A DNA stretch of 64,000 bases from Serratia inhibens. GTDB lineage: Bacteria; Pseudomonadota; Gammaproteobacteria; Enterobacterales; Enterobacteriaceae. This document shows, in pieces, positions 18,650-30,617 of this stretch. Under the pieces are notes generated by a model. It saw only the letters and a program-made list of their open reading frames with translations. It searched no databases and was not told the origin of the DNA. The stretch's first letter is position 1, and each line of letters begins with the position of its first letter. The translations under genes were made by a program, and so were the position numbers. The stretch is taken from positions 124,001-188,000 of the forward strand of contig NZ_QYYG01000009.1 in the NCBI RefSeq assembly GCF_003591175.1, given 5' to 3'.

Positions 18650-18659
18650 GGGAGCACCC

Positions 18660-21600
18660 ATGTTTAGGGTTTATCATTCCAATCAGCTGGATTTGCTGAA
18701 AACGCTGACCAGCACCTTGATAGCCAGAGAGCCATTGGCCGACCCTTTTCAACAGGAAGTGGTGCTGGTGCAAAGCCCCGGTATGGCGCAGTGGTTGCAG
18801 ATGCAGCTCGCGGAACAGTTTGGCATCGCAGCCAATATCGCCTTCCCATTGCCCGCAACCTTCATCTGGGAGATGTTCACCCGGGTTTTGCCAGGGATCC
18901 CGAAAGAGAGCGCCTTCAGTAAAGACGCCATGACCTGGAAACTGATGTGGCTGTTGCCGGATCTGCTCACCCGGCCGGACTTTGCCCCGTTGCAACATTA
19001 CCTCACCGACGACGGTGACAAGCGTAAAATTCATCAGCTTGCCGGCCGAGTGGCAGACCTGTTTGACCAATACCTGGTGTATCGCCCACACTGGCTGGAA
19101 AGCTGGCAAAAGGGCGAAAGCATTGATGGGCTGGCGGAGGCCCAGCAATGGCAGGCTCCGCTGTGGGCGCGACTGGTCGAATATACCCACGAGTTGGGGC
19201 AGCCGGAATGGCACCGTGCAAACCTGTATCGTCGTTTTATCAGCGCGTTGGAAAAAGCGGATCATTGCCCGGAGGGGTTACCGCCGCGGGTGTTTATCTG
19301 CGGTATCTCGGCGCTGCCGCCGGTGTATCTGGAGGCTTTGCAGGCGCTGGGACGCCATATTGATATTCACCTGATGTTCACCAATCCGTGCCGCTACTAT
19401 TGGGGGGATATTCAGAGCCAATCATTCCTGGCGAAATTACAGAGCCGCAAGCGGCGCCATTATCAGGATAAAACGGAATATGCGTTATTCAGAGATCCCG
19501 ATAACGCCGCCGCGCTGTTTAATGCGGAAGGCGAACAAGACCTGCCCAATCCGCTGTTGGCCTCATGGGGCAAGTTGGGGCGTGACCATCACTTTTTACT
19601 CTCGCAGATAGAATCCGCGCAGGAGGTTTTTGCGTTTGTAGATATCCCTGCGGACAACTTATTGCACGCCATTCAGCACGATATGCTGGAGTTGACAAAT
19701 AGCGCCGTCATCGGCACCACGCCGGAAACGCTGGAGAGCAGTAAGACCAAGCGCCGGCTTAATCTTGAAGACCGTTCTATCAGCCTGCACGCTTGCCACA
19801 GCCCGCAGCGCGAAGTGGAGGTTTTGCACGACCAGTTGTTGACCATGCTGGCGGAAGATCCTGCCCTGACGCCGCGCGATATCATCGTGATGGTGGCAGA
19901 TATCGACAGCTACACGCCTTATATTCAGGCGGTGTTCGGCAACGCCTCCCCGGAACGCTATCTGCCGTTTGCGATTTCTGACCGGAAGGCGAGTCAGGCG
20001 CACCCGGCGTTGCAGGCGTTTATCTCGCTGCTGGATCTGCCGCAGAGCCGTTTTACTTCGGAACAGGTGCTGGCGCTGCTGGAGGTACCGGCACTGGCGG
20101 CGCGTTTCTCGATCCAGGAGGAAGGGCTACGCCTGTTACGTCACTGGGTGGGGGAGTCCGGCATCCGCTGGGGGCTGGATGACGACAACGTACGCGAACT
20201 GGATCTGCCGGCCACCGGCCAGCATACCTGGCAGTTCGGCATTACCCGAATGCTGTTGGGCTACGCCATGGACAGCAATGCCGGAGACTGGCAGGGCGTG
20301 CTGCCTTATGATGAATCGAGCGGGCTAGTCGCGGAGTTGGCCGGGCAGTTGGCCGAGCTGTTGGCCTCCCTCAGCCGTTGGCGGCAACGATTGACAGAGG
20401 CGCGTTCTTTGCCGGAGTGGTTGCCGCTTTGCCGCCAACTGCTTGATACCTTCTTTGAGCCGGACGGTGAAACCGAGGCGGCACTGGCGCTGATTGAGCA
20501 GCAGTGGAACAAAGTGTTCGAGTACGGGCTGGCGGCGCGTTACCCCGATGAAGTACCGCTGACCATTCTGCGCGACGAACTGGCTGCGCGTCTCGATCAG
20601 GAGCGTATCAGCCAACGCTTCCTCGCCGGGCAAATCAATTTTTGCACGCTGATGCCGATGCGTTCCATTCCGTTCAAAGTGGTTTGTCTGCTGGGCATGA
20701 ACGACGGGGTTTATCCGCGCACTTTGCCGCCGCTGGGCTTTGATCTGATGGCACAGCAGGTGAAGCGCGGCGATCGCAGCCGCCGTGATGACGATCGCTA
20801 TCTGTTCCTGGAGGCGATTCTGTCGGCACAGCAGCGGCTGTATATCAGCTTTATTGGTCGTTCCATTCAGGATAACGGCCTGCGTTACCCTTCGGTGCTG
20901 GTGACCGAACTGCTGGAGTATCTGGAGCAAAGTTATTGCCTGCCGGGTGATGAGGCGCTTGACGCCGATGCCAGCGCACAGAAGGTCGGTAAACACTTGC
21001 TTAACTGGCACGCCCGCATGCCGTTCGCCGCCGAGAATTTTTTGCCCGGCACGGAAGCACAAAGCTATGCCGCCGAATGGCTGCCTGCAGCCGTTGGACG
21101 CGGCGTGGCGCATCCACCCTTTAATCAACCGCTATTGCCTGATGAGCAGACCCAGATCTCGCTGGATGATTTGCTGCGGTTCTATCGCCACCCAATCCGC
21201 GCGTTCTTCCAACTGCGGCTGGGGGTCAGTTTTATCCTCGAAGAGACCGAATTGCCGGACGAAGAGCCCTTCATCCTGGATAATCTCAGCCGCTATCAGT
21301 TCAACAGCCAATTGTTGAATACCTTGATCGACGGCGAGGATGCCACCCGTTTGTTCCAGCGGGTGCGTGCCGCCGGCGGTTTGCCTTTTGGCCCTTTCGG
21401 TGAGATTTACTGGCAGAAACAGCAAGAGGAGATGAGTGAGCTGGCCGAGCAGGTGCGCGCCGAACGCAGCGAGGGACGCAGTCTGGAGCTGGATATCGAC
21501 ATCGCCGGGGTGCATATCAGCGGTTGGCTGCATCAGGTACAGGAGGACGGGCTGCTGCGCTGGCGGCCGGCTACCCTGTCGGCGGTTGATGGCATACTGT

Positions 21601-22031
21601 TGTGGCTGGAACATCTGGCGTACTGCTGCGCCGGTGGCACGGGGGAAAGCCGCATTTATGGGCGCAAAGGCGCCGCGTGGCGTTTTGCCGCGTTAACCGC
21701 AGAGGATGCCCGTGAGCAGTTGGCTGAGCTGGTGGCGGGTTATCAGCGCGGCTTATGCCAGCCGTTGTTCTTGCTGAATAAAAGCGGTTGGGCTTGGCTG
21801 AGCCAGTGCTATCAACCGGAAACCCGGAGCATTGACTGGGATGAAGAGGTACAAATCAAGGCGCGGGCCAAACTATTGCAAACCTGGCAGGGCGATCAGC
21901 GCATTCCTGGAGAAGGCGAAGACGCTTATGTTCAACGGGTATTCCGCCAATTGGATAATGCCTGTTTAGAGCAAATTCTGGCCGAAACAGAGCGTTACCT
22001 GTTGCCGGTGGCGAAGCATAATTTAGGCTGA
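18660..22031 (+). CDS. recC: RecC, exonuclease V gamma subunit
   Basis: A 1123-residue subunit of RecBCD (E. coli 1122), which recognises Chi and splits the duplex ahead of RecB and RecD. The N-terminal 'MFRVYHSNQLDLL', the 'LVQSPGMAQWLQ' block and the central 'CTLMPMRSIPFKVVCLLGMNDGVYPR' are characteristic of this inactivated helicase-like protein. The start has an AAGGGAGC ribosome site. ptrA, recB and recD follow in the E. coli order. Confidence 0.98.
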   Translation: MFRVYHSNQLDLLKTLTSTLIAREPLADPFQQEVVLVQSPGMAQWLQMQLAEQFGIAANIAFPLPATFIWEMFTRVLPGIPKESAFSKDAMTWKLMWLLPDLLTRPDFAPLQHYLTDDGDKRKIHQLAGRVADLFDQYLVYRPHWLESWQKGESIDGLAEAQQWQAPLWARLVEYTHELGQPEWHRANLYRRFISALEKADHCPEGLPPRVFICGISALPPVYLEALQALGRHIDIHLMFTNPCRYYWGDIQSQSFLAKLQSRKRRHYQDKTEYALFRDPDNAAALFNAEGEQDLPNPLLASWGKLGRDHHFLLSQIESAQEVFAFVDIPADNLLHAIQHDMLELTNSAVIGTTPETLESSKTKRRLNLEDRSISLHACHSPQREVEVLHDQLLTMLAEDPALTPRDIIVMVADIDSYTPYIQAVFGNASPERYLPFAISDRKASQAHPALQAFISLLDLPQSRFTSEQVLALLEVPALAARFSIQEEGLRLLRHWVGESGIRWGLDDDNVRELDLPATGQHTWQFGITRMLLGYAMDSNAGDWQGVLPYDESSGLVAELAGQLAELLASLSRWRQRLTEARSLPEWLPLCRQLLDTFFEPDGETEAALALIEQQWNKVFEYGLAARYPDEVPLTILRDELAARLDQERISQRFLAGQINFCTLMPMRSIPFKVVCLLGMNDGVYPRTLPPLGFDLMAQQVKRGDRSRRDDDRYLFLEAILSAQQRLYISFIGRSIQDNGLRYPSVLVTELLEYLEQSYCLPGDEALDADASAQKVGKHLLNWHARMPFAAENFLPGTEAQSYAAEWLPAAVGRGVAHPPFNQPLLPDEQTQISLDDLLRFYRHPIRAFFQLRLGVSFILEETELPDEEPFILDNLSRYQFNSQLLNTLIDGEDATRLFQRVRAAGGLPFGPFGEIYWQKQQEEMSELAEQVRAERSEGRSLELDIDIAGVHISGWLHQVQEDGLLRWRPATLSAVDGILLWLEHLAYCCAGGTGESRIYGRKGAAWRFAALTAEDAREQLAELVAGYQRGLCQPLFLLNKSGWAWLSQCYQPETRSIDWDEEVQIKARAKLLQTWQGDQRIPGEGEDAYVQRVFRQLDNACLEQILAETERYLLPVAKHNLG

Positions 22032-22231
22032 TCTCTTGGCATGACCTTGGGTCACATCCCCGGTGGTACTGCTCGCCGGGAGGTGGTAAAAATAAGCAGG
22101 ATTATATTCAACTATCGGGGTTAGCTCCGGTCTTACATAACGTACAGGTATATAGCCTTTTGTTGTGTTGTTTTGATGCACATCGTCAACGTCAGGGATT
22201 TGGCGTAGCGGTGTCAGAATAGGGGTTTATT

Positions 22232-25126
22232 TTGGATATGCGCAGACAGTTGGCCCGCATTACCGGGTTAGTATTATTGGCCATGTGTTGGGCACCGTTG
22301 AGCTGGGCCGCACAGGGATGGCAACCGCTGGCGGAGAAGATCAATAAAAGCGATCACGATCCACGTCAATATCAGGCGGTCAAACTGGCAAACGGCATGA
22401 CCGTATTGTTGGTATCCGATGCTCAGGCGCCAAAATCGTTGGCGGCACTGGCGTTGCCTGTGGGCTCGCTGGAGGATCCGAACAGCCAGCTTGGGCTGGC
22501 GCACTACCTGGAGCACATGGTGCTGATGGGGTCCAAGCGCTATCCGCAGCCGGAAAACCTGGCGGAGTTTCTGAAAAAGCACGGGGGTAGCCATAACGCC
22601 AGCACCGCGTCTTATCGCACTGCGTTCTACCTGGAGGTGGAAAACGACGCGTTAGCGCCGGCGGTAGACCGCATGGCGGACGCCATTGCCGAGCCTCTGC
22701 TGGATCCCGGCAATGCCGATCGCGAACGTAATGCGGTCAACGCCGAACTGACGATGGCGCGTTCACGCGACGGCATGCGCATGGCGCAGGTCGGGGCGGA
22801 AACGCTGAATCCGGCTCACCCGAGCGCGCGTTTCTCCGGCGGCAATCTCGATACCCTGAAGGACAAACCGGGCAGCAAATTGCATGATGAGCTGACGGCA
22901 TTTTACCAGCGTTATTATTCTGCCAACCTGATGATGGGCGTGTTGTACAGCAACCAGCCATTGCCGGAATTGGCCAAACTGGCGGCCAATACTTTTGGCA
23001 AAGTACCCAATCGCGAAGCCAGCGTGCCGCCAATTACCGTCCCGGCGGTCACCCCTGAACAGCAGGGCATCATTATCCACTATGTGCCGGCCCAGCCGCG
23101 CAAACAGCTGAAAGTAGAGTTCCGCATTGATAACAACAGTGCAGAATTCCGCAGCAAGACTGATACCTATATCAGCTATCTGATTGGCAACCGTAGCCAA
23201 AATACCCTGTCAGACTGGTTGCAAAAGCAGGGGTTGGCGGATGCAATCAACGCCGGGGCAGATCCGATGGTGGATCGCAACGGCGGGGTATTCTCAATAA
23301 GCGTCTCCCTGACCGATAAAGGCCTGGTCAAGCGTGACGAGGTGATAGCAGCCATCTTTAACTACCTGAAAATGCTGCGCAGCGAAGGTATCAAACAAAG
23401 CTATTTCGATGAGATCTCCCACGTTCTCAACCTGGATTTCCGCTACCCGTCGATCACCCGCGATATGGACTACATCGAATGGCTGGTGGACACCATGCTG
23501 CGCGTGCCGGTAGAACACACGCTGGATGCGCCTTACCTGGCCGATCGCTATGACGCCAAGGCGATTGCCGAGCGTCTGGACGCCATGACCCCGCAAAATG
23601 CGCGCATCTGGTTTGTCAGCCCGAATGAACCGCATAACAAGATGGCCTATTTCGTCAACGCGCCTTACCAGGTTGATAAAATCGCGCCGCAGCGTTTCGA
23701 ACAGTGGCAGCAGTTGGGCAAGGGGATCAGCCTCTCGTTGCCTGCGCTGAACCCGTATATTCCCGATGATTTTACCCTGAACAAACCGTCCCACGAGTTC
23801 AAGAAACCGGAAATGGTGGTCGATCAGCCGGGTCTGCGGGTGTTGTATATGCCGAGCCGCTACTTTGCCGACGAGCCTAAAGCCGATGTCACAGTGGCGT
23901 TCCGCAATGCAAAAACCATGGACTCTGCGCGCAATCAGGTGCTGTTCTCGCTGACCGACTATCTGGCGGGTATTTCTCTGGATCAACTGAGTTATCAGGC
24001 TTCGATTGGCGGGCTGAGCTTCTCGACTTCGCCGAACAATGGCCTGATGTTCAATGCCAACGGCTTTACCCAGCGCTTGCCGCAGTTGCTGACCTCGCTG
24101 ATTGAGGGTTATTCCAACTTCACGCCGACGGAAGATCAACTGGCGCAGGCCAAATCCTGGTATCTGGAACAGCTGGATTCGGCTGAGAAAGGTAAAGCGT
24201 TTGAGCTGGCGATCCAACCGGTGCAGATGGTTTCCCGTGTGCCTTACTCTGAACGTAGCGAGCGCCGCGAAGTACTGAAAACCCTGACGCTGAAAGACGT
24301 GCTGGCGTACCGCGACAGCCTGTTGGCCGACGCCACACCGGAGTTGCTGGTGGTGGGTAATATGAGCAAGCAGCAGGTGGATACCCTGGCCTCAACGCTG
24401 AAACACCGCCTGGGTTGTACCGGCATTGAATGGTGGCACGGCGAAGACGTTGAAGTGGCTAAAAAACAGTTGGCTAACCTGCAGCGTGCGGGCAGCAGCA
24501 CCGACTCGGCGCTGGCGGCAGTCTATGTGCCGACCGGGTATGACGAAGTGACCGGCATGGCTTACAGCTCGCTGCTGGGGCAGATTATCCAGCCCTGGTT
24601 CTACAGCCAACTGCGTACTCAGGAACAATTGGGTTACGCGGTGTTTGCTTTCCCAATGTCCGTGGGCCGCCAGTGGGGGATTGGTTTCCTGCTGCAAAGC
24701 AACAGCAAGCAGCCGGCGTATCTGTACCAACGCTACCAGGATTTCTACCCGAAAACCGAAAAGCGCCTGCGTGAAATGAGTGAGGCGGACTTTGCACAGT
24801 ACAAGCAGGCGATGATCAACGAACTGAAACAGCGCCCGCAAACCCTGAGCGAAGAAGCCAGCCGCTTTGCCAATGATTTCGATCGCGGTAATTTTACCTT
24901 TGATACCCGCGAGAAGCTGATTGAGCAGGTTAAGCAGCTGACGCCGACCAAGCTGGCGGATTATTTCCACCAGGCGGTCATTCAGCCACAGGGGCTGGCG
25001 GTGCTGTCGCAGGTTAGCGGCAGCGGGCAAGAGAAAGCGGATTATGCCGTGCAGCAGGATTGGGCTACCTATCCAAACGCTTCCGCACTGCAGCAAACTC
25101 TGCCGCGTAAGGTGGCGACACCATGA
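22232..25126 (+). CDS. ptrA: PtrA, protease III (pitrilysin)
   Basis: A 964-residue periplasmic zinc metalloprotease of the insulinase family. A signal peptide with Ala-rich end (LSWA-AQ, about residue 26) precedes the inverted zinc motif H-Y-L-E-H at residues 91-95. The start is probably TTG at 22232, which is 6 bases after AGGGG; an ATG two codons later is possible. The 200-bp gap after recC holds no gene and probably the ptrA promoter, though I see no clear consensus. The stop overlaps recB by 4 bases. Its link to RecBCD is positional, with no known shared function. Confidence 0.96.
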   Translation: MDMRRQLARITGLVLLAMCWAPLSWAAQGWQPLAEKINKSDHDPRQYQAVKLANGMTVLLVSDAQAPKSLAALALPVGSLEDPNSQLGLAHYLEHMVLMGSKRYPQPENLAEFLKKHGGSHNASTASYRTAFYLEVENDALAPAVDRMADAIAEPLLDPGNADRERNAVNAELTMARSRDGMRMAQVGAETLNPAHPSARFSGGNLDTLKDKPGSKLHDELTAFYQRYYSANLMMGVLYSNQPLPELAKLAANTFGKVPNREASVPPITVPAVTPEQQGIIIHYVPAQPRKQLKVEFRIDNNSAEFRSKTDTYISYLIGNRSQNTLSDWLQKQGLADAINAGADPMVDRNGGVFSISVSLTDKGLVKRDEVIAAIFNYLKMLRSEGIKQSYFDEISHVLNLDFRYPSITRDMDYIEWLVDTMLRVPVEHTLDAPYLADRYDAKAIAERLDAMTPQNARIWFVSPNEPHNKMAYFVNAPYQVDKIAPQRFEQWQQLGKGISLSLPALNPYIPDDFTLNKPSHEFKKPEMVVDQPGLRVLYMPSRYFADEPKADVTVAFRNAKTMDSARNQVLFSLTDYLAGISLDQLSYQASIGGLSFSTSPNNGLMFNANGFTQRLPQLLTSLIEGYSNFTPTEDQLAQAKSWYLEQLDSAEKGKAFELAIQPVQMVSRVPYSERSERREVLKTLTLKDVLAYRDSLLADATPELLVVGNMSKQQVDTLASTLKHRLGCTGIEWWHGEDVEVAKKQLANLQRAGSSTDSALAAVYVPTGYDEVTGMAYSSLLGQIIQPWFYSQLRTQEQLGYAVFAFPMSVGRQWGIGFLLQSNSKQPAYLYQRYQDFYPKTEKRLREMSEADFAQYKQAMINELKQRPQTLSEEASRFANDFDRGNFTFDTREKLIEQVKQLTPTKLADYFHQAVIQPQGLAVLSQVSGSGQEKADYAVQQDWATYPNASALQQTLPRKVATP

Positions 25127-28100
25127 CAGAGGCCGCCCCGCAGCGGCTTGATCCGCTGACGCTGCCGCTGTTTGGCGAACGGCTGATAGAAGCGTCGGCG
25201 GGGACCGGCAAAACCTTTACCATCGGTGCGCTGTATCTGCGCCTGTTGCTTGGCCTGGGCCAGGCGGCGGCCTTTCCCCGGCCGCTGACGGTGGAGGAGA
25301 TTCTGGTGGTGACCTTTACCGAGGCCGCCACCGAGGAGCTGCGTGGGCGTATTCGCAGTAATATCCATGCGTTACGCATTGCTTGCGTCCGCGGTCTCAG
25401 CAAGGATCCGTTATTGTCTGCGCTGATGGCGGAGATTGACGATCTTCCCGATGCCGCCGCGCAACTGCTAGCGGCCGAGCGGCAGATGGACGAGGCGGCG
25501 ATCTACACCATTCACGGCTTTTGCCAGCGCATGCTGACCCACAACGCCTTCGAGTCCGGCATTCTGTTTGAGCAAACGCTGGTGCAGGATGAACTGCCGT
25601 TGCGTCGCCAGGCCTGTGCAGACTTCTGGCGTCGCCATTGTTATCCGCTGCCATTGGGCGTTGCACGGGCCGTGAGCCAGGAATGGAGCGGCCCGGAGGC
25701 ACTGCTGGCGGATCTTTCCGGCTATCTGAGCGGTGAAGCGCCAACGCTGCGTCGGCCGCCGAAAGATGAAGAAACGGTATTGATACGCCATGAGCAGATC
25801 GTGGCGCGAATTGATGCCATTAAAGCTCGGTGGCTGGCGGCGGCGGGGGAGCTGGAGGCGCTAATCAGCCAGTCCGGCGTTGATAAGCGCAGCTACAGCA
25901 GCAAACACCTGCCTAACTGGTTGCATAAGGTAGGCGAATGGGTGGTGCTGGAAACCCAGGATTACCTGCTGCCGAAAGAGCTGGATAAATTCCGTCAGTC
26001 GGTGCTGCTGGATAAAACCAAAAAGGGCGAACCGCCCCGCCATGAACTGTTTGTGGCGATAGATGAATTATTTGATGAACCGCTGACGCTGCGCGATTTG
26101 ATTATGGCGCGGGCACTGAGTGAGATACGTCTCTCCATACAACAAGAGAAACGCCAGCGTGCCGAGCTGGGCTTTGACGATCTGCTAAGCCGGTTGGACA
26201 GTGCGCTGCAAAGTGAAGGCGGCGATCGATTGGCGCAGGCGATTCGCCAGCGTTATCCGGTGGCGATGATCGATGAGTTCCAGGATACCGACCCACAGCA
26301 ATACCGTATCTTCCAAAAGCTCTACGTTGGCCGGCCGGAATGCGGCCTGTTGCTGATAGGCGACCCAAAACAGGCCATTTACGCCTTCCGCGGTGCCGAC
26401 ATTTTTACCTATATGCGCGCCCGTTCTGAGGTAAGCGCCCACTACACGCTTGAGACTAACTGGCGCTCGTCACCGGCAATGGTGGATAGCGTTAACCATC
26501 TGTTTACTCAGGTGGAAAAGCCCTTCCTGTTCGGTCAAATTCCCTTTATTGAGGTGGCGGCCGCCGAGAAAAATCGAGGGTTGGCTTTTGAGCTGCATAA
26601 ACAGTTGCAGCCGGCGATGCAGTTTTGGTTGCAGCAGGGTGAAGGTGTTGGCGTTAGTGAGTACCAACAATTGATGGCGCGCCTGTGCGCCACGCAAATC
26701 CGTGACTGGCTCAGTGCCGGGCAAAGTGACCAGGCCTGGCTGGTGGACGGCGATAAACGGCGGGCGGTGCAGGCCTCCGATATTACCGTGTTGGTGCGTA
26801 GCCGTAATGAAGCGGCGTTGGTGCGTGATGCACTCAGCGCCCTGGCCATTCCTTCGGTCTATTTGTCCAACCGCGACAGCGTGTTTGATACCCCGGAAGC
26901 CAAGGATTTGCTGTGGCTGTTGCAGGCGGTGTTGGCACCGGAGCAGGAGCGCACGTTGCGCAGCGCCATGGCGACCGGTTTGATGGGGTTGGATGCGCAA
27001 GCGTTGGACGGCTTGAACCGCAACGAACGCGACTGGGATTCGCTGGTCAATGAGTTCGATAAATACCGTACGCTCTGGCTGCGTCGCGGCGTGTTGCCCA
27101 TGCTGCGTGAGGTGATGAATCAGCGCCACCTGGCGGAAAACCTGCTGGCCAGCCACGGCGGTGAGCGTCGGTTGACCGACATAATGCACTTGGGGGAGCT
27201 GTTGCAAGAGGCCTCTGCGCAGCTCGACAGCGAACATGCGTTGGTGCGCTGGCTGGCGCAGCAGATTGCCCAGCCAAATCGTCAGTCCGACAACCAGCAA
27301 CTGCGACTGGAAAGCGATCGCCATCTGGTGAAGGTGATCACCATCCATAAATCGAAAGGGTTGGAGTTCGATCTGGTTTGGCTGCCGTTTGTCGGCAATT
27401 TTCGCCAGCAGCAGCAGGTGCTGTACCACGATCGGCAGAGTTTCCAGGCCCTGCTTGACCTCAACGCCAATGAAGAAAGTATCGAATGGGCGGAAGAAGA
27501 GCGGTTGGCGGAGGATTTGCGCCTGCTGTACGTAGCCTTGACCCGCTCGGTATACCACTGCAGCATCGGCATAGCGCCGTTGATTCAGGGCACGCGCAAG
27601 AAACAGGGTGATACCGATTTGCACCGCAGCGCGCTGGGTTACCTGGTGCAGGCCGGCCAGGCCGGAGATGCGGCCTGGCTGCAACAACGTCTACAGCAAC
27701 TGGCTGGAGAGGGCGTTGCGCTGTCGTTGGTGGAACAATTGGATGAACAAGCCTGGTTGCCGCAGACGCCGGCGTTAACCGAACTGGCGGCAAAAAGCTT
27801 CACGCGTCCGGTGCAGGATTTCTGGCGTGTGACCAGTTACACCGGCCTGCAGCAACAGGGTTCTGGCCTGATGCAGGATCTGCTGCCACGGCTGGATGTC
27901 GATGCCGCAGGCGAACAGGCGCTGGACAGTGAGCCAGCGCTCACACCGCATACCTTCCCGCGCGGCGCAGCACCGGGAACCTTCCTGCACAGCCTGTTTG
28001 AAACGCTGGATTTCACCCAACCCCTTGATGAGCAATGGCTGCTTGAACAGTTGCAACAGCAAGGGTTTGCCGAGCACTGGCAACCGATACTGCAGGCATG

Positions 28101-28674
28101 GATGCAGGTGTTGCTGAATGTCCCGCTCAATGATGCCGGTGTTTCGTTGTCGGCGCTGGCACCGCAGTATAAACAGGCCGAGCTGCAGTTTTACTTACCC
28201 ATAGAAAAACTGTTGCAGGCGGGGGAACTGGATAAACTGGTGAAAAAGCACGATCCGCTTTCAGCCCGCTGCCCGGAGCTGGCTTTCCAGCAGGTGCAGG
28301 GAATGTTGAAGGGGTTTATCGACCTGGTATTTTGCTGGCAGGGAAAATACTACCTGCTGGATTACAAATCCAACTGGTTAGGCGAGGACAGCAGCGCTTA
28401 TACCCGAGCGGCGATGGAGCAGGCGATGGCGGAACACCGCTATGACCTGCAATATCAGCTGTACACGCTGGCACTGCATCGTTATCTGCGCCATCGGTTG
28501 CCGGATTATGACTATCGGCGCGACTTCGGCGGGGTGATTTACTTGTTCCTGCGCGGAGTAGACGCACAGCACCCAGGCAACGGTATTTTCGCCTGTTGCC
28601 CAGCTCCGCAGTTGGTGGAGGGCATGGACCGCCTGTTCAGCGGCGAAGCCATTACGGCGGAGGATGAACCATGA
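25123..28674 (+). CDS. recB: RecB, exonuclease V beta subunit
   Basis: A 1183-residue 3'-5' helicase-nuclease (E. coli 1180). The Walker A motif SAGTGKT is at residues 25-31, with UvrD-type motifs '[15 protein letters not shown]' and '[18 protein letters not shown]'. The C-terminal nuclease domain keeps the catalytic Asp1080 and Lys1082 in 'LLDYKSNW'. Coupled to ptrA (ATGA overlap) upstream and recD (ATGA overlap) downstream. RecBCD repairs double-strand breaks and degrades linear DNA that lacks Chi. Confidence 0.98.
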   Translation: MTEAAPQRLDPLTLPLFGERLIEASAGTGKTFTIGALYLRLLLGLGQAAAFPRPLTVEEILVVTFTEAATEELRGRIRSNIHALRIACVRGLSKDPLLSALMAEIDDLPDAAAQLLAAERQMDEAAIYTIHGFCQRMLTHNAFESGILFEQTLVQDELPLRRQACADFWRRHCYPLPLGVARAVSQEWSGPEALLADLSGYLSGEAPTLRRPPKDEETVLIRHEQIVARIDAIKARWLAAAGELEALISQSGVDKRSYSSKHLPNWLHKVGEWVVLETQDYLLPKELDKFRQSVLLDKTKKGEPPRHELFVAIDELFDEPLTLRDLIMARALSEIRLSIQQEKRQRAELGFDDLLSRLDSALQSEGGDRLAQAIRQRYPVAMIDEFQDTDPQQYRIFQKLYVGRPECGLLLIGDPKQAIYAFRGADIFTYMRARSEVSAHYTLETNWRSSPAMVDSVNHLFTQVEKPFLFGQIPFIEVAAAEKNRGLAFELHKQLQPAMQFWLQQGEGVGVSEYQQLMARLCATQIRDWLSAGQSDQAWLVDGDKRRAVQASDITVLVRSRNEAALVRDALSALAIPSVYLSNRDSVFDTPEAKDLLWLLQAVLAPEQERTLRSAMATGLMGLDAQALDGLNRNERDWDSLVNEFDKYRTLWLRRGVLPMLREVMNQRHLAENLLASHGGERRLTDIMHLGELLQEASAQLDSEHALVRWLAQQIAQPNRQSDNQQLRLESDRHLVKVITIHKSKGLEFDLVWLPFVGNFRQQQQVLYHDRQSFQALLDLNANEESIEWAEEERLAEDLRLLYVALTRSVYHCSIGIAPLIQGTRKKQGDTDLHRSALGYLVQAGQAGDAAWLQQRLQQLAGEGVALSLVEQLDEQAWLPQTPALTELAAKSFTRPVQDFWRVTSYTGLQQQGSGLMQDLLPRLDVDAAGEQALDSEPALTPHTFPRGAAPGTFLHSLFETLDFTQPLDEQWLLEQLQQQGFAEHWQPILQAWMQVLLNVPLNDAGVSLSALAPQYKQAELQFYLPIEKLLQAGELDKLVKKHDPLSARCPELAFQQVQGMLKGFIDLVFCWQGKYYLLDYKSNWLGEDSSAYTRAAMEQAMAEHRYDLQYQLYTLALHRYLRHRLPDYDYRRDFGGVIYLFLRGVDAQHPGNGIFACCPAPQLVEGMDRLFSGEAITAEDEP

Positions 28675-30521
28675 TCGCTCTACTGGAGCAGGCGCAGGCA
28701 CTTGGCGTGCTGCGCCCGCTGGACCTGCAGTTCGCCCGCATAGTGGCCAGGGAGGAAGAGCCGGATATTCTGCTGGCCGCAGCTTGTCTCAGCGCGGAGG
28801 CCGGTGCCGGCCATGTTTGCCTGATGCTGGAGCAGTTGCTGCCGGAAAACTTGTTTGAAGGGCGTCAGCCGGAACTGGCGCAGGCCGTGTGGCTGGCGGC
28901 CGGGCAACCGGATATTGCCCGCTGGCAGCAGCGTCTGGCGGCCAGTGCGGCGGTGGGGGACGGCAGCAGTGCCATGCCGATGGTGTTGCAGCGGCAGCGT
29001 TTGTACCTGCAGCGCATGTGGCAGAACGAAGGCGCGGTGGCGGAGTTTATCAGCAGCGACAGTATCCATCAGGCGGTTGACGAGCCTGAACTGCGCGCCA
29101 TCCTCGATCGTCTGTTCGGCGAGGCGACGAATGAGCCGGACTGGCAGAAAATTGCTGCCGCAGTGGCCGCGACGCGGCGTATTGCGGTGATTTCAGGTGG
29201 GCCGGGCACCGGCAAAACCACCACCGTCGCCAAATTGCTGGCGGCGCTGGTACAGCTTGCCGAGGGCAGGCGTTTGCGCATTCAACTGGCGGCGCCAACC
29301 GGCAAGGCGGCGGCGCGGCTGACCGAGTCGCTCGGCAGCGCCGGCAGGCAGTTGGCGTTAACCCCGGAGCAACGTGCGCTGTTCCCTACCGATGCGTCGA
29401 CGCTGCACCGGCTGTTGGGCGCTCAGCCCAATAGCCAGCGCATGCGTTATCACCGCGGCAACCCGCTGCATCTGGATGTGCTGGTAGTAGACGAGGCTTC
29501 AATGGTCGATCTGCCGATGATGGCCCGTCTGATTGCCGCATTGCCCGCTCAGGCACGGGTGATTTTCCTTGGTGACCGAGATCAGTTGGCATCAGTAGAG
29601 GCCGGGGCTGTGCTGGGGGATATCTGCCGTTTTGCCGAGCAGGGGTACAGCGCTGCTCGCGCGGAACAACTCACCCGTCTGACCGGCTGCCTGTTGCAGG
29701 GGCAAAGTGCGCAGACGGAAGCTGCGGTGCGAGACAGCCTGTGCCTGCTGCGCAAAAGCTATCGTTTTGATGCCGATTCGGGCATTGGTCAATTGGCCTT
29801 AGCGGTGAATGCCGGTGACGGCAAGCGGGCGGCTTGGGCACTCAGCGGCAGCTTCAGTGACGTTGCGGGTTACCCTTTGGCAGAAACGGAAGACTATCAG
29901 GCACTGCTGAACGCCTGTGTGGCAGGCTATGGCGATTATTTGCAACGGGTTGCTGCCAGAGCGGATGCGGGAGAGGTATTGGCGGAGTTTGGCCGTTTCC
30001 AGGTGCTGTGTGCGTTGCGGGAAGGACCATTCGGTATCGCCGGGCTGAACGAGCGTATCGAGGCGGGGTTGCAACGGGCCGGGCTGAGCCAGCGTACGCC
30101 AGGGGCTTTGGGGCGTTGGTATCCCGGTCGTCCGGTGATGATTGGCCGCAACGACAGTGCGCTGGGGTTGTTTAACGGCGATATCGGCATCGCCCTGCGT
30201 GATGAGAGCGGCGAGCTGCGCGTGCACTTCCAGTTGCCGGACGGCAGCATCAAGTCGGTGCAACCAAGCCGTTTACCGGCGCATGAAACTGCCTATGCGA
30301 TGACGGTGCATAAGTCTCAGGGGTCGGAGTTTGATCATACGGTGCTGGTGTTGCCCAATCACTTCTTGCCGGTACTGACCCGCGAACTGGTGTATACCGC
30401 TATCACCCGGGCTCGCAGACAGCTTTCGCTGTATGCCACCGATGCCGTGCTGATGCGGGCGATCCGTACGCCAACCCAACGCCGCAGCGGGTTGGCGGAG
30501 CGCTTGCAGATAACGACATAA
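28671..30521 (+). CDS. recD: RecD, exonuclease V alpha subunit
   Basis: A 616-residue 5'-3' superfamily 1B helicase (E. coli 608). Walker A '[10 protein letters not shown]' lies at about residues 176-185, Walker B is '[11 protein letters not shown]', and the C-terminal '[21 protein letters not shown]' with 'YTAITRAR' gives motifs V and VI. Its start overlaps the recB stop by 4 bases. It converges on argA across a 96-base gap that contains a palindromic repeat. Confidence 0.98.
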   Translation: MIALLEQAQALGVLRPLDLQFARIVAREEEPDILLAAACLSAEAGAGHVCLMLEQLLPENLFEGRQPELAQAVWLAAGQPDIARWQQRLAASAAVGDGSSAMPMVLQRQRLYLQRMWQNEGAVAEFISSDSIHQAVDEPELRAILDRLFGEATNEPDWQKIAAAVAATRRIAVISGGPGTGKTTTVAKLLAALVQLAEGRRLRIQLAAPTGKAAARLTESLGSAGRQLALTPEQRALFPTDASTLHRLLGAQPNSQRMRYHRGNPLHLDVLVVDEASMVDLPMMARLIAALPAQARVIFLGDRDQLASVEAGAVLGDICRFAEQGYSAARAEQLTRLTGCLLQGQSAQTEAAVRDSLCLLRKSYRFDADSGIGQLALAVNAGDGKRAAWALSGSFSDVAGYPLAETEDYQALLNACVAGYGDYLQRVAARADAGEVLAEFGRFQVLCALREGPFGIAGLNERIEAGLQRAGLSQRTPGALGRWYPGRPVMIGRNDSALGLFNGDIGIALRDESGELRVHFQLPDGSIKSVQPSRLPAHETAYAMTVHKSQGSEFDHTVLVLPNHFLPVLTRELVYTAITRARRQLSLYATDAVLMRAIRTPTQRRSGLAERLQITT

Positions 30522-30538
30522 AAGCGAAACGGGTACAG

Positions 30539-30602
30539 CCTATCCTGGGGCTTTAAAATTGCAGCCAACAGCGCTGCAGCTTGAAAGACGAGGGGTATCG
30601 GC
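30539..30602. repeat. Dispersed palindromic repeat, outer-family copy B
   Basis: The right arm GCTGCAGCTTGAAAG (30573-30587) is canonical and is followed by ACGAGGGGTAT. The left arm CTTTAAAATTGCAGC (30551-30565) pairs with three mismatches and is preceded by a GGGTA/TAT border. It lies between the convergent recD and argA stops, the kind of site used by other copies. Confidence 0.65.
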
Positions 30603-30617
30603 TGCACCCGCGGAGGA

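Noticed and set aside
18660..30521. The recC-ptrA-recB-recD block as a new defence island
   Set aside because: It is the standard chromosomal RecBCD locus in the usual order. All motifs are intact, and no unfamiliar genes are inserted.
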